From the NCBI GenBank assembly GCA_025558075.1, contig JAHLKF010000019.1:186001-250000 (forward strand): 64,000 nucleotides of DNA, given 5' to 3'. How positions within the stretch are numbered: the stretch's first letter is position 1; every line of letters starts with the position of its first letter. Below the pieces are notes generated by a model. That model had not been told where the DNA came from and did no database searches. It saw only the letters and a program-made list of their open reading frames with translations. The translations under genes were made by a program, and so were the position numbers. The DNA comes from Gaertneriomyces semiglobifer (taxonomy: Eukaryota; Chytridiomycota; Chytridiomycetes; Spizellomycetales; Spizellomycetaceae). This document shows, piece after piece, positions 32,189 through 44,212 of the stretch.

Positions 32189-35100
32189 ATGACGGATATG
32201 GACGATGTCTACGACGACGACGACGACGTAGACATTCTTGCCGAGACTGAAACGGAAGAATCGCTAGCGCAACAAAGATCGTTTGGTTGGGGCTCGTTCA
32301 AATTACCGTCTTGGGGACGCACATCGCGTGTACTGCCACGAGGGCCAAGGTATGCAATGAGATATCCCACTGCATTTACTTTAACTACCACTCAATCCGA
32401 TTGGCTCATTCAACGTTCGTAAAGTCCAGGTGGGTACCGCTCCCAACAACGTCAACGCATGCGCCGACGCACTAACTTCACGTACTTGCCTAGAACTTGT
32501 CGCTCTACAAAGCCTGAAGGAAACCTTTTCGAACCTCATACTAGAAGGCGATCTTGCCGCTGTCGATCAAACCACCCTCCGCGCTCGCATTGCCGAGCTA
32601 CAACGGCTCCAAGATGAAATCCTGCCGTACATGTCGAGCCAGTCTGCTAATGTCTTTGAAGACGCGCGGAACCTGTTGGAGAGGGTGGTGGAGGAGATAA
32701 GTGTCTATGGCGAGTTTTTGGATGTACCCGGTATGGTCGCGAACCAACGTTAGATGATTACTCTGCGTTCGATTTGTGGAGCTAACGTGTCTGTTTGCTC
32801 ATGGTGTTCGTAGAAAATCAGCTGCGGATAACCGTATCTGGTGCGGACGATGAAGGGGGAAAAGTAGGCGAAGGCTCCCAACTGCTTTTGCATTACGAAC
32901 AGTTTCCTGAATGGCAAAACATTGACGTGAGTATTTACTTGGCTAGTTGCCGCTGGAAACGGAAGGCGAGTCTTGATTCTTGGGTGAGGAGCGGGCACAC
33001 CTGAAAGTTCAACCACAATGCATCGTTGAATGGACCAAAGGCTCGTAATTGGCGTCCCTATATTTCCAGATATGCCCGGAGGTGCAGAAAGGAGGAGCAT
33101 GTCTACCTGATACCGGACGATGATACTTTTACATATGAGCAATGCCGACACGACGCTTTGGGAGAGTATTTCCAGGAACGCACAGCTAAAGATCTACTCC
33201 TCATAAACAGACCGCATCCGAAGCCTCCTCCGCCCACCGTCTCCCACCCCGGCCGACTTCTACCACTGTTACAACCCTGCGCGCACCACGTCCTCGTACT
33301 CACGCCCGCTCTTTGTCCAATTCCACCGCAACCTCCATCGCCTCCCGATTCTCCACCTCCTCTCGCTTCACCTCTTCATCCCGGTACTCCAACAGCAGCA
33401 CCGCGGTCCCACCGGGTCCCAACGATATCTTTCATTGGACACCGCTGAAGAAAATTGCTGCGACCTTAAACGCGGCGGAGGTGATTGAGAAGTACGGTGT
33501 TCCGACGTGCGTGCACGTAAAGGGCGCTGTGTTTGTGGGGATGTCAAAGGGAAGCGTATGGTTGTGGGACCTGAAACAAGGAAGGAGAGGCACTTTGGAG
33601 CCGGAATCTGGAGGTTAGTGATTTGTCGTGACTTCGTTTTTTTGTAAGTTGTTGTACTGTCGTTGCTGTGGGTTTATTAAGTTGTTGTTGTGGCATTTTA
33701 CTTTGACATAGGTGTGGACGCAGGTGCCGTTACTGCCATCCGCGTTTCCGTTGATCGTAGAACGTTATTATGTGGACATGCCAATGGGGTAATCAGAGTT
33801 TGGGACGTGCACCGGCGTGTTATTGTTAGAAGTGTCCCAGCTTCTACCTCTACTCAAGGCGCACTTTCCAATGGTCCCGAAGGACATGAGAGCAATGCGG
33901 CGGTTATACATCTCAAAAGTATCGCAAAAGAGAAAGGATTTGTGAGCGGAGACGACAAGGTAAGCACGGATCAAAAATTACATCTTATCTCACTTTCTGT
34001 TCGCGGCAATTTTGGTGATCGGCAAATTGACAGCAGTACTTTTAATTTTTGCTGGGATATAGGGATACGTGTTCTATCACCCACCACCACCTACCCGCAC
34101 ACTCACACTTCTGACCGCGAGACAACCCACTGCACCGACAATAGTAAAACTATATCCCTTGCCTACCTCTTCTACAGTGGAATCTTCATCAGCACCAACA
34201 TCAAGCGATGAAAGCTTATCCCCAATTTGTTCCTTGGATGTACTGTCAATGGATAAGCAACAGGAGTTGGTCGCGTGGTGTACGGTTCGAGAGGTAAAAG
34301 GGAACCCTTTCGGATGGCTCGTTAGATTTCGGGTGTGGACTGATATTTTGCGTTCTCGTTCTTGACGGTTGGTAGATGGTTGTCGTGGCATTGAGACCGA
34401 TGAGAGTGGTATATCGAATGAAGTGGAACGAGGCAGTTGGTGAAGAAGACCGAATGAACGAAGAGGCGTCTTCTTTGGGCAAAAAAGTGGAAGGTGATAT
34501 GCCCACTCAGGCCGGTATGAGAGAGGAGACCACCGCATGTCTGGCTTTCACCTCACCTGTTAACGTGTCGGATGCGCGGGCGGTATTGGCTGTCGCCTTT
34601 GGGAAACGTGTGACCGTATCATCGCTCCGTTACGAAAAACAGGCAGCCGCGAAGGGTGACAAACAAGCGGATAATGGGAAAGGAAAAGGAGAAGGTGTGA
34701 GGTTTGATGTTGAATGGACACGTGAATACGAGGAGGATGTATGTTGGATCGGGTGGTTAGATTACAAGGTATTTACGGGGCGTGAATGACTTGGCGTGTT
34801 CCTCATTCATTGATTTGAGCTTTTCTGGTTTGGTGCGCAATTTCAGCTATTATGTTGTGTCACGGCATCGCTCACTGCAGTCTTATACGATTTGGGGACG
34901 GGTATCGAACTTGGACGCATGCGGGTTGGACTAGGATCGCCGTCTCCTGGTGTAGGATCTGGTCAGGAGCCACCCCTTCCACCGGCGGCAGCGGTTGTCG
35001 GCGGTTCCGACGCCGAAATTCTCTCAAGTGATTCCCATCCAACTCCGGCGGCAACGCCACAACTCCATCCACATCTGTCTATGACGTTATCACTCAACTC

Positions 35101-38100
35101 GCACCTCCTCACATCCCATTCCCGCTTGATCCTCCTCCACTTGCCCACGACTACGACAGCAACATCCACTACCCTCGCAGCACCCACCTACATTCATGTC
35201 GGCGTCCGCCTTCCGTGGAGCACCCGTCTTCACTCCCTCTTCGTTACCGGCCACTTCCGGACCGCCGTCAACCTCGGGATCGGCTTCTGGTCTGGCACAC
35301 ACCGTCGGCTCGTCACGGGTCTCGAAGCTGGAAAAGACACGGACGCCGTCAGAGACCGCATCGTGGAAATGGTGAAATCGTATGTCGAGATGAGTGTCCG
35401 CGGAGAAGAGGACCTAATAGTGTCGGGCACAGAGGAGAGTGTGGTTGCCGGTGTTTACCGTGAGTTAGCTGAGTTGGCTGTAGGGACCCTGGTGACGATT
35501 GGAAGAGTCGATGTCGTTTTTGGGGATGTGTATGAGTTGTTTGGGAGCAAGGGTCGTGTGTTGCGGTGGGCCTTTTTCGAAGTGTTGGTCAAGTTTGTGG
35601 CGGAGGGGAAGGTGAAAGAGTTGGGACCGGAGATGACAAAGGAGTTTTGTGAGTATTTGCTTTGGAAAGAGAGGAACAAAGTGAAAGATGAGAAGGATTC
35701 AGAGACGAAGAGTCTGGGTGCTGAAGAGGTGTTGCTCCGTCTGGATCTAGGGGCTATAGATATACATTACATGTTGACGATGGCGAAAGAGAACGGAATG
35801 TGGAGGGTGGTGTGGAAAGTGTATGAGACGATGGGAGATGTTGTTGGCGGTGTGTTGGAGCTTTTGAATGCTGCTATTCACTTGCAAAGTCCAGCGTCTT
35901 CACTGAGTAGGCCACTGCAAACCGAGTCGGCTACTTCGAGCCTCTTCACATCCTTGCACGCACATCTCTCCCCGCAAACCGTCCCTCCTTCGTGGGCGAC
36001 TGGGTCATTCACCACGCAAGTCAAAGCCGAGCTCTGGAGCCTCCTTCTCTCTCCCTACCATTGCCGCCAATACTCCTCTACAGCTAGCGAGGTAGGAGAC
36101 GAACCATACCCATATCTTCGCGCCTTACTCCTTCTCGACGCCTCCTACCTACTAGCCCTGCTGCATTCCGGGTTGCAAGACGACACACTCGATTCCTCAG
36201 CGATCAAACTCCAGAAACACATCTACACATCCTTGCGGAGCACCAAAACGCAAGAGGACGCGGTTGGTGGGGCAGTATCAACGGATCCAGTAGTGATAGA
36301 TCGTCAGTGGATTGTGGATACACTGTTGGAAACCATTGAGGGGCCGGAACCTCAGGTATTAGATGCGAAGAGCGGGCTCCGTGTGGGACAGGAGGTAGTG
36401 TTCACAACAGATTTTGGGATGGAGGAGGTGGTGAGGGTATATGAATATGTGGCGAGGTGGTATGGAATGTTTCCGTTTTCGATTGGGTTGAAGGGAGAGA
36501 AGGTGGAAAGGATTCTCGGAATACTGATAGTTGCACCATTGGGGTACCGGTCGAGGACGGGTGATGTGGGTATGGATGATGGTGAGGCGCGGTCCTCTCG
36601 GCAACACGCTTTGCGTGCTTTTCTGGATGCTGCCGTCACGTTTGATAATTCAACCACGCGGAGGTTTATGGTTCTTGCTAAGGAGGCCGGCTTTCAACGG
36701 GTTGTGGAAGTCCTTGCTCGGAACCTATGTTTATACGACGAGATTCTCTTGTCGTATCTGGATGATCAAAATGAGCAAATGCGACGTGCGGGCGTGTTTG
36801 ATACGGTTCGAGGACTGGTGAAAGAGGTCAAGGAACGCGCCGTGTTGAGGAAGAGTTTCGAGAATGTTGTGCATCGACTCGTGAATGAGATGGATGCTAG
36901 ACAGACGGTACTGGTAGTGAATGAGATCTGGCCAGGGGAGCATTCGCGGATGCTACAGAGGCTTGCAGGAGACGAAAAAGCGGCGTATGAGTACTTACGT
37001 GCGATGTCGGAGGTGTGCTGGGAGTGCATGACGAGCGAGATGACTGTGCGGTTTGTAGAGCTGGCTTGCCGCTTTTCTGCGGGTGAGGTGAAACCGTACT
37101 TGACGAGAGTGGATGACAGGTTGGCGGAAGGCGAACGGGAACGGGTGCTGGAGGTATGTAGACGAGAGGGTGTATGGGATGCTGTGGTGTGGGTTTTAGA
37201 GAGGGACGGCGAGTGGGAAGAAGCTATGAAAGTGATTGGTGAGGCACTGAAGAGTGAGAGCGGGAAGACTGCTGAGGTGGATCAGGTGCGGAATGTCATG
37301 GAAACGGGAATGACGTTTTGCGAACGGTGGAGCGGGACAAGCCATGGACAAGTGTGGGTGCGGCTACTGGATGCAGTTTCGGATGCGATGACGGCAGTGG
37401 AAAAGCAGAACGATTCAGCGGCGGACGAGAATGGAACGCAGGCGATGAAGGAGTTCTTAGCGCAGTCCGTGCATGAAATTCTACACCTGCTGCCGCCGCA
37501 TCTACCCTTGCATACAGTCTTTGAGCTCTTCATGTTGCATCAGCCATCGCCGACTTCCCCGCCGCAAACGCCTCATCCGATATCGTTAAGCCAGGTCCGG
37601 CCGCTGCTCAATTCGCTCCTGTCCCACCACACGTACACCACGACGCTTCTGTCCGTCGTCACACGCATTGCACAGCACGACGTGCACACGCTGCAGGAAC
37701 GCGACGTCCACACGCGTGCCAAAGGAATACGGCCCAAGCACGGGGTGTGCTGCCGGTGTGGCAGGCTGGTACATGTCAAAGTAGTTGAGGGCAAGGTGTG
37801 GGTGGGCAAGTCTGGATGTCTTTGTGAAAAGTGCCGTAGTGAATGCGGAGTTGGCAGGGATAAAAGGGCGAAGAGAAAAGGGAAGGAGAAGGAAGGAGAG
37901 GATCCTTCTGACGGTGGTACTCAGAAGACTGCATCTGGAGATTTGACAACGGCAGTGACTCATAGCGACGATGAAAAACTCATGGAGCAGATGACACACG
38001 CTGATCGCTTCCGACAAATGTCCTCTCGTGTTTCCACCGTAAGTCTAGGAATTTTGTTGCATATCCGACCAGAGCCGCCTAACAAAACATGAATTTTTGA

Positions 38101-38239
38101 ATAGTACGAGCTGTTTCAACGACTTTCACATAGCAGCCCCCACACTCACGCAGAGTCGGATGTGGATGGAGATGTGATTGACTATGGAGATTCGAGCAAA
38201 AAGATACTGCGGCCAAGGCGCTCTGCAGGAAGCATTTAG
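32189..38239 (+). CDS. VPS8: Vacuolar protein sorting protein 8 (VPS8, CORVET subunit)
   Basis: Large endosomal tethering subunit that binds Rab5/Vps21 within CORVET. The N-terminus is acidic (MDDVYDDDDDVDILAETETE), followed by a coiled segment near 32430-32720 and a beta-propeller with VDRRTLLCGHANGVIRVWD and AAVIHLKSIAKEKGF. Next comes DVCWIGWLDYKLLCCVTASL, then a long alpha-solenoid in the exon ending near 38040. A C-terminal RING-like zinc motif (CCRCGRLVHVKV...GCLCEKCRSECG) lies near 37740-37850. The last short exon ends at TAG 38237-38239. Introns occur near 32350-32430, 32730-32810, 33615-33711, 33960-34064, 34296-34376, 34770-34846 and 38040-38104. The start is the ATG at 32189; the ATG at 32156 in the same frame is possible. 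Exon joins at 32930-33310 are uncertain. Confidence 0.82.
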
Positions 38240-39541
38240 GCGGTCGTTTATGCATTCACACCCCAAAACCAGAGTGCATGTATCTACTCATAATGGCTAA
38301 ATAATATGACTCCACCAGTATGACCCACAGCTATCCACAAGGTAGGAACGAGTCTCGAGAAGGTTGAGTGAGTAACGGCCACAGTGACATAACACTTATC
38401 GACGTTAAATTTGAACGACATCAGCTAGTGACCTCTACATACAAAAGAAGACCGAACTTTGTGGTGTTCTTCCGCAAAGGACCACTGGCGACGTCTCGTT
38501 CCTGCTACAGCAAGTCGACGGTGCGTGGACATGCGGAGAACGTGTTCGTTGCTGAATGGGGCTGACCTGGATGAACACAGTCACTTGCTCTTATCTGGCT
38601 GCCGGGTGTGGGAAGCATGGTCCGATGAGCGCGCCTCACAACACTGTGCGGACACATATTTCCAGGAATGAACGAGAGCTGGTAGGTATCTCTCAGCGGT
38701 CAGATGCCGGAGCGTTGAGAGCTACCCATGTCACGAGTCGAGCTGGCCGTAGATACACTACGCCTCCCTTAACAAGCAGAACAGGCGGGAAGATGCCGTT
38801 GAGACCCAGCAACACCAGCAGCGGCGATTCCATCATACATGTACCACCAACATATCTTTCAGCAATTATTCAGCCACCATCAGCACACCAGCAGAAGCAG
38901 CAGCATAAATTACTTAAGTGATCCATCCCTGCAACTGGGTTTCACGATCGCATCAATTTTCCCACCGGTTTCCACCTTTCTGCCCACTTTCTCATCGATT
39001 ATGGTTGTGGTAAATTAAAACCACCATGCGCTTGATTTAGATCTATCGCTCGGGGTGCTCTAGCCTCCCCTCCAGATCCAACTGGATCTGGAGGGTTTCA
39101 AATCATCCCAGGTTCAATGACAGCCGAACTCACACATAGTCCCACATTGGATGAGATGACGGTGCCTGCCAACATATATATATGTATATGTTCATGTACG
39201 TGTTCGCTGTGACGTGCGCTCAACAACGTTCTCACGCTTTGCATGGTGCAGCATCTTCTTACCGGTTCGAGCAATAATAGATGGAACCATTTCTCTCGGA
39301 ATGGCACACAGTACTCATGAACGGTGATCCTTTAACCTAACGACGCTTGAAGATTCATTTGTAGTTTTCTTAGTCTCCAGACTTTGATCAGCGTCTTTTT
39401 TGAAAGGATTTGCGCAGGCCCAACGGCAACATTTAATACAGAGGCAGTTGTACCCGGATAACTGGACAGATATTGATCTGGGGGGTCACATCTTCCGATT
39501 TCAGATCTTCAAATGGTTGATGAGGATAATACACTCAATGT
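38240..39541. other. Intergenic region with no recognised gene
   Basis: This convergent gap between VPS8 and the protease-like gene is 1.3 kb long. Open frames exist (for example 38556-38921 on the plus strand) but show no family features and contain CAG/CAC-rich stretches (38800-38905). TATATATATGTATATG occurs at 39173-39188. A perfect hairpin is listed separately. Confidence 0.4.
39068..39095. repeat. Perfect 12-bp hairpin
   Basis: CCCTCCAGATCC (39068-39079) and GGATCTGGAGGG (39084-39095) are exact reverse complements with a loop of only four bases (AACT). It lies between convergent genes. It could be a terminator-like RNA hairpin or a short palindromic insertion; nothing decides between these. 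Confidence 0.8.
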
Positions 39542-41260
39542 CTAGCTTTTTTTGACATCATCTCCAGTGGTTATATTTCTGATAAAAAAATTCCCGTTCA
39601 CCTTGGCGAACTGGACGTGATACGTGCCATTCCTGTCTTCCAGAGTCACATGAGGAAAAGGATCTGGCGGAATGCCCTTCTTTGGGTTTCCTATGCCACC
39701 CTCGTGCAACCCTGCAATGTATTGCCAATCACCATTCCCCGCCTCCCATAGCTTGAGGGCTAATTCACGAGTCCTTCCGTTAACCCTCCGACTCTTCGCC
39801 GTGGCCTTCAAATGCTTCATTAGCTGCTTAATCGGCACGTTGAAAGAAACTGTTCCTCGTTCCCTGGGCCTCCCCAATATCCGCGTATAAAAGCTTGCTT
39901 TCCCGTCTGATTATCAAGCACCAGCTCCGCCCTAATCCAAACCTCTTGCCCTTTTTCGAAAACTTTAAGACCCTTTCCATCAAGCATCGGCCTAGCCTTT
40001 GTCATCTTCTCGCCCCCCCTTCTACGCTGGCACTTGGCATACAATTCCCAACTGCCAAGAGCACAGAAATCGTTTCCTTCCCCAACAATAGCCGCCGCAA
40101 GATATAAATCACCAAAATCGTTTTCCACTGCAGAGCGATACTTTTCGTCGTTGAATTTATCATCCAGCAACTTCAAGATCAATGATGACTCTGCCGGCAT
40201 TTGAATATTGAGCCATGCCTTCTCTGACCGCCATTTTGCATTGTTTACCTCCCCCTCCAACGTCTGAAAGCTGAACAGGACATTCCGGAGATCGTTGCTT
40301 TCCCGTTTTACTTGGTTTGTCACGTCTTCAACAAAGCAGCTCAGGAAAGGATAAACCAAGCCGCTCTTACTGTCCCGATCGCCCGCTACCACCACCCCGA
40401 AAGGGAAATAATTGATATCTGTAACCAGTGCTCCGCAACATCCTGGCCAGATTGAACCCTGGAATACCCAAAGCGGAAGCCATGTCCCAAGTTTATCTTG
40501 TAAGATCTGAGTGATCAGAGGTTACTTATGCACCCTTCCATGGATCACGAATGCGCAACGCACCACTTCTATAGGTTCCACACTACCATGGTCTCCATCT
40601 GTATCAGGTACGGTAGCCTGCAAAGGAAAATTAGGCCGTGCCGTCAAACTTCGTAGCTGTTGGATGACATACCCAGACCAGGTAATTGATGTTAGTAAAC
40701 TCGTCCGCGTATGTACGGATATGCGATATCGGCGTATTTTGGTCTCTTAGTTCCGCACAAGACAGCAGCAGGACATCTGGTACATCGCCGTTGACACTTT
40801 CACCATCATGAAGAACCCGAAATTTGCGGCGGTCCACACTGAACTCTTCCTTCCCGAAGCTGCCAGAGCCTCTTAAGCGAGAGTCCCTTGACAACAAATT
40901 CAATTGCTTACGTTAAAGTGATCTTCGTCTTGGATGCATTCTGATACGCGTGAGAAGCGGTAACAACATATCCATTACCATAATGGAAACCTGACAGCTG
41001 GAAGGTATCCTTATCGGAGTCGTCTTCGGCTAACGCATGGATCGTTACGCGGCAACAGGCACCACGAATAATCCCCAGGCGGGCCTGGTCGTCAACCTCA
41101 TTAACATGTGGCTGCCATCGATGTTCACAAAACGAGGGCGTGAGGTAGTCGAGTTGGGATCAGACTCATGAGACACGTTTCCATCTGAAGAGTTCTTGTC
41201 ATCCGTGGTTTCTTTTGATAGCGCTGACTGTTTCCAATACACTGCTGCCCTCTTAAACAA
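39542..41260 (-). CDS. Trypsin-fold (PA clan) protease-like protein with Cys in the nucleophile position; boundaries uncertain
   Basis: Read right to left, spliced exons give a chymotrypsin-like layout. The His motif is GFHYGNGYVVTASHAYQNAS (about 40990-40930) and the Asp motif is NGDVPDVLLLSCAEL (about 40790-40750). The nucleophile motif is FQGSIWPGCCGALVTDIN (about 40460-40405), followed by FPFGVVVAGDRDSKSG. The usual GDSGGP is replaced by G-C-C-G-A, so the nucleophile is Cys, or the enzyme is inactive. Introns at 40911-40842 (GTAAGC), about 40679-40627 (GTATGT) and about 40580-40520 (GTGCGT) keep phase. Downstream lies a C-terminal region of unknown fold (GDWQYIAGLHEGGIGNPKKG, FPHVTLEDRNGTYHV) reached only by a change of frame near 39880-39850. 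The N-terminal exon is unresolved: no ATG is in frame near 41260. It could be a broken gene. Confidence 0.55.
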
Positions 41261-42963
41261 TTTGGTTTATGCGATTTAAATGTGCCATATGTGTTCCCAG
41301 TCGACACGCGTTATTAGACAAGCTTCGCAGACGTGCATGTGCATACTAAACTGTCCGCGAAACAAATTCATATAAATAATCGGGATGATGGCCTGCTCGA
41401 TTTGGGAGAAGTAGCTTACCAACCGGTTTATATGTACCAGGTACTGTTAGTTGTGTATAACACATTGGCTCTTACCTTTCGCAATCATGCATATATATAG
41501 CATAGTTGTAATGCATCGTAAGAGCGATGATGACCAGCGTATCGTATATCGAGAGAGCTGAATTTGAATATGGATATGGTTCTGCGGAGAAATATTTGGG
41601 ACAGTCGCTGCGTCATGTGTACATGTACCTTGTAACTGCTCGCCTAAGAAGTGTCGTCGCCTCGGCGCGGAAGATTCCGTAGCCCTACATAAAAGAAAAC
41701 GTTGGTTAACATTGATGCGCTTCGGTAAAAGCACTTGGAAACCACATCGACATGACAGGCAAGGACTATGCTATGGAGACCTCCGGGGCGAGGTCGGCTT
41801 GCCGGCTAATCATCTTTTCGCACCCGCGCGAGCGGGGCGCCATAGCATCGAGCGTCTACGTTGCCGCCAACTATCTTTGGAGTTACGCATTTCAGGCCAC
41901 GCCATGCAACGTTTGCGCATGATACCTTTGCCACCAAGCCGTCGTATCTCCATGCATGGCGATGCGAAGATCGGTCGAACACAACTCACCTGGGCATACG
42001 TTCCAGAAATAGCCTTCTCTCTGAACGACTGACTCAATTAATGATGTTGATATGGCTCTTGGCTGCGATGGTGGTCCCTGTAGTTGTAAGGCCATGGGAA
42101 AATAGACGTAAATTAAAGTAAATCTGGAGCACGACGCGCCGATTATATATTCCCCTGTTAATTAAACCTGATCATGTACTCTAACTCCGACTCGAAAACC
42201 GCCCTCAGCTCAGTCTGCCACGTGGTCGCTCTCATTGTCATCAGACGAAGAGGCATTGGTATGGTCCGAGTCGTCTGAGAGGAGAGATCTGTTACCCAAA
42301 AGAAGAGACTTTCGGGAAAGACTCTATGGTCGACTTCTCTCGATTTCGCGGACGGTGCTTCCAACCAGTCTTGCAAACCCAAGATAGTAGAGTAGAGTTG
42401 GGCGAAAAGGTGGACATCATGATGGTTGGCAGGAATCACCGGATGACCGAAATCAAATAGGAAAAGGTCCTTTTGAAACGCATCACGGAGGAAGCAATGG
42501 TCCGCTGATACACTTGACTACCGTACCACTTGCAGGAATTGGAAACCCGGTGACCGGTGACAAGTTGCGTCGGTCTCCACCTTCTCCTGTCAGTTGTTAC
42601 AGTCCAGCCAAATTCCTTTGCCAGTTGGAAAATTTTGGCTGGACTGTAACAACCGGTTAACACATTGGGACGCTCTTCCCACCTGCGTCCGCTTCCAATG
42701 AAGCTTGCGGTCCATCTAGCGTGTTCTCATGAAAACCCAGACGCGGTCCCGTCCGCACTCCGGGATCATCAAACTATCATGAGTTGTGTCAGTTTTCACG
42801 GGTGGCATAGAGCACGACAACTCAACCTCTTACCGGATGTCTGGCAATCTCGCGGATTCCACTTGCAGTGATTCGCTTCCTATACGGGAGCACCATGTCG
42901 GCTTGTCGCTTGACCTACAGCAGGGTGCTGTGCAGGTCTCTCAAAGCACTGGTCCTTGTGCAT
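41261..42963. other. Accessory region with gene fragments
   Basis: Several minus-strand frames look partly protein-like but lack starts or clean joins. One at 42530-42160 reads FQKDLFLFDFGHPVIPANHH and LQDWLEAPSAKSREVDHRVF. Another, at 41734-41600, reads RFLLCRATESSAPRRRHFLG. They may be upstream exons of the protease-like gene, or decayed genes. No family was recognised. A long hairpin at 42593-42653 is listed separately. Confidence 0.35.
42593..42653. repeat. 61-base hairpin with perfect 20-bp arms
   Basis: The left arm at 42593-42612 (GTTGTTACAGTCCAGCCAAA) is the exact reverse complement of 42634-42653. The 21-base loop also has complementary ends (ATTCC and GGAA), so almost the whole element can fold. 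There are no flanking direct repeats. Possible readings are a small foldback element, an RNA hairpin (small-RNA precursor) or a cruciform. Confidence 0.85.
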
Positions 42964-43275
42964 CTACGGCAACTTCGGCAACTTCGTGTGCCACGCGTAT
43001 TGACGGACATCGAAGGCACCCTTCCTCAGCTTCTCGAGGACGTACAAGCGCACCCGCTTTTCGACCAACGCGTTCTCGTCGCCGTCGTCGTCTGATGATG
43101 ATTCGTCCTTCGGCATTCTACAATCATCAAAGATTGTCGCTGAATCCCTACGTCTTTCACTAAGATGTCCCTCCTCACCATTGCCGGCAGCCTCATCTTC
43201 TGATAGGCCTGCTACGGGCATGACAAGATTCTCCGATGCCGCCGCCATAGACCCTTCGTCGGTCCTGCTTGACAT
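42964..43275 (-). CDS. Small acidic protein or gene fragment, unrecognised
   Basis: This 103-residue frame starts at the ATG at 43275 (MSSRTDEGSMAAASENLVMP) and ends at 42964. It is acidic with a Ser/Asp run (DESSSDDDGDENALVEKRVR) and a basic helical end (LYVLEKLRKGAFDVRQYAWH). No family was recognised. It may be the first exon of a longer gene. The frame continues upstream without a stop through a GA-rich repeat that encodes only Leu/Ser/Phe-rich sequence and is unlikely to be translated. Confidence 0.3.
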   Translation of the reverse strand: MSSRTDEGSMAAASENLVMPVAGLSEDEAAGNGEEGHLSERRRDSATIFDDCRMPKDESSSDDDGDENALVEKRVRLYVLEKLRKGAFDVRQYAWHTKLPKLP

Positions 43276-43319
43276 GGGTTTGGCCGTGAGAGAAAGAGAA
43301 GTCGAGGGCGAAAGCCAAG

Positions 43320-43550
43320 AGTCAAAGTCGAGAGAGAAAAGGTGAGGGCGAAATCCGAGAGAGAAAGTCGAGAGAGAAAAGGTGAGGGCAAAGGGAGAGA
43401 AAGTGGAGAGAGAGGGTCGATGGCGAAAGCCGAGAGAGAAAAGTCGAGGGCAAAGGGAGAGAAAGTGGAGAGAGAGGGTCGATGGCCAAAGCCAAGAGAG
43501 AAAAGCCGAAGAGAAAGTGAAGAGAGAAAGAGACAGAGAACGCGATGGAA
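43320..43550. repeat. GA-rich imperfect tandem repeat
   Basis: The plus strand is almost pure purine with recurring words: AAAGCCGAGAGAGAAAAG, TCGAGGGCAAAGGGAGAG, AAAGTGGAGAGAGAGGGTCG. A block of about 60 bases (near 43420-43480 and 43480-43545) is repeated with changes. It forms artificial long open frames on both strands. It sits immediately upstream of the small acidic frame at 43275, where it could be promoter DNA of the polypurine kind. Confidence 0.75.
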
Positions 43551-44009
43551 GATCTAGATCCCATTCAACCAGCAGCAAGGGATCGAGGAGGGGGAATCGT
43601 CCGACCTCTCCTTTTTATATATAGACGCCGTGCCCTACTCTTGCCCACACACAAGCCGCTCCATCGATTCAGGGCTTTGAAGCTTAAGCTTATGTCAGCA
43701 GGACCCTGTCATAGAAAGCTTCAAGACACTGGCAGGAGTGAATTTTGAAGCTATGATAAATAAATGCCACATATACCTTGGGCCTAGTCAAAACTGCACC
43801 AGCATTATAAAATGCAGTGTAATGTTAGCGCACTTGCCGGTTTCCACCGAGACCTACAAGTGCTTAATTTATACATCTCGTCCTTTTACCGTGCTTCATT
43901 TCTTGCAGCTCCAAGCGGTCCCAGCCACTTCAAATTCCCTGGGTCATGAAAATGGAAACCATTTTCTGATGGTCTCATTAGTTAGCTGGATTCGCAAGGT
44001 CATTCTCCC

Positions 44010-44040
44010 GGAAACCTTCAGAGTTTTCCCGAAGGTTTCC
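44010..44040. repeat. Short inverted repeat
   Basis: GGAAACCTTC (44010-44019) and GAAGGTTTCC (44031-44040) are exact reverse complements with an 11-base loop. CCGG on the left and ACGG on the right extend the stem imperfectly. It lies 170 bases downstream of the MYND gene. Confidence 0.75.
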
Positions 44041-44212
44041 ACGGTCCAATAGAGATGAAATTGATTTTGCAAACATTTGAACCAGAGATTGAACGCCAAT
44101 GTTGAGCAGCCGTTGAAGAACGGGTATACTACAAGCAAGTGCTCCTTAATAGCTCCTGGTTGACATGATAAAAAGAGTGAAACTTGAACGCGTAGTGGTC
44201 TGTTCGGCCTTT

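Noticed and set aside
38556..38921. Plus-strand 121-codon frame as a gene
   Set aside because: No family features, low-complexity His/Gln/Ser end, no supporting splice sites or conserved neighbours.
42964..43578. 205-codon minus-strand frame through the GA-rich tract
   Set aside because: The upper half is a translation of purine repeats (Leu/Ser/Phe only) and starts at a non-ATG codon. Only the part from the ATG at 43275 was kept, at low confidence.
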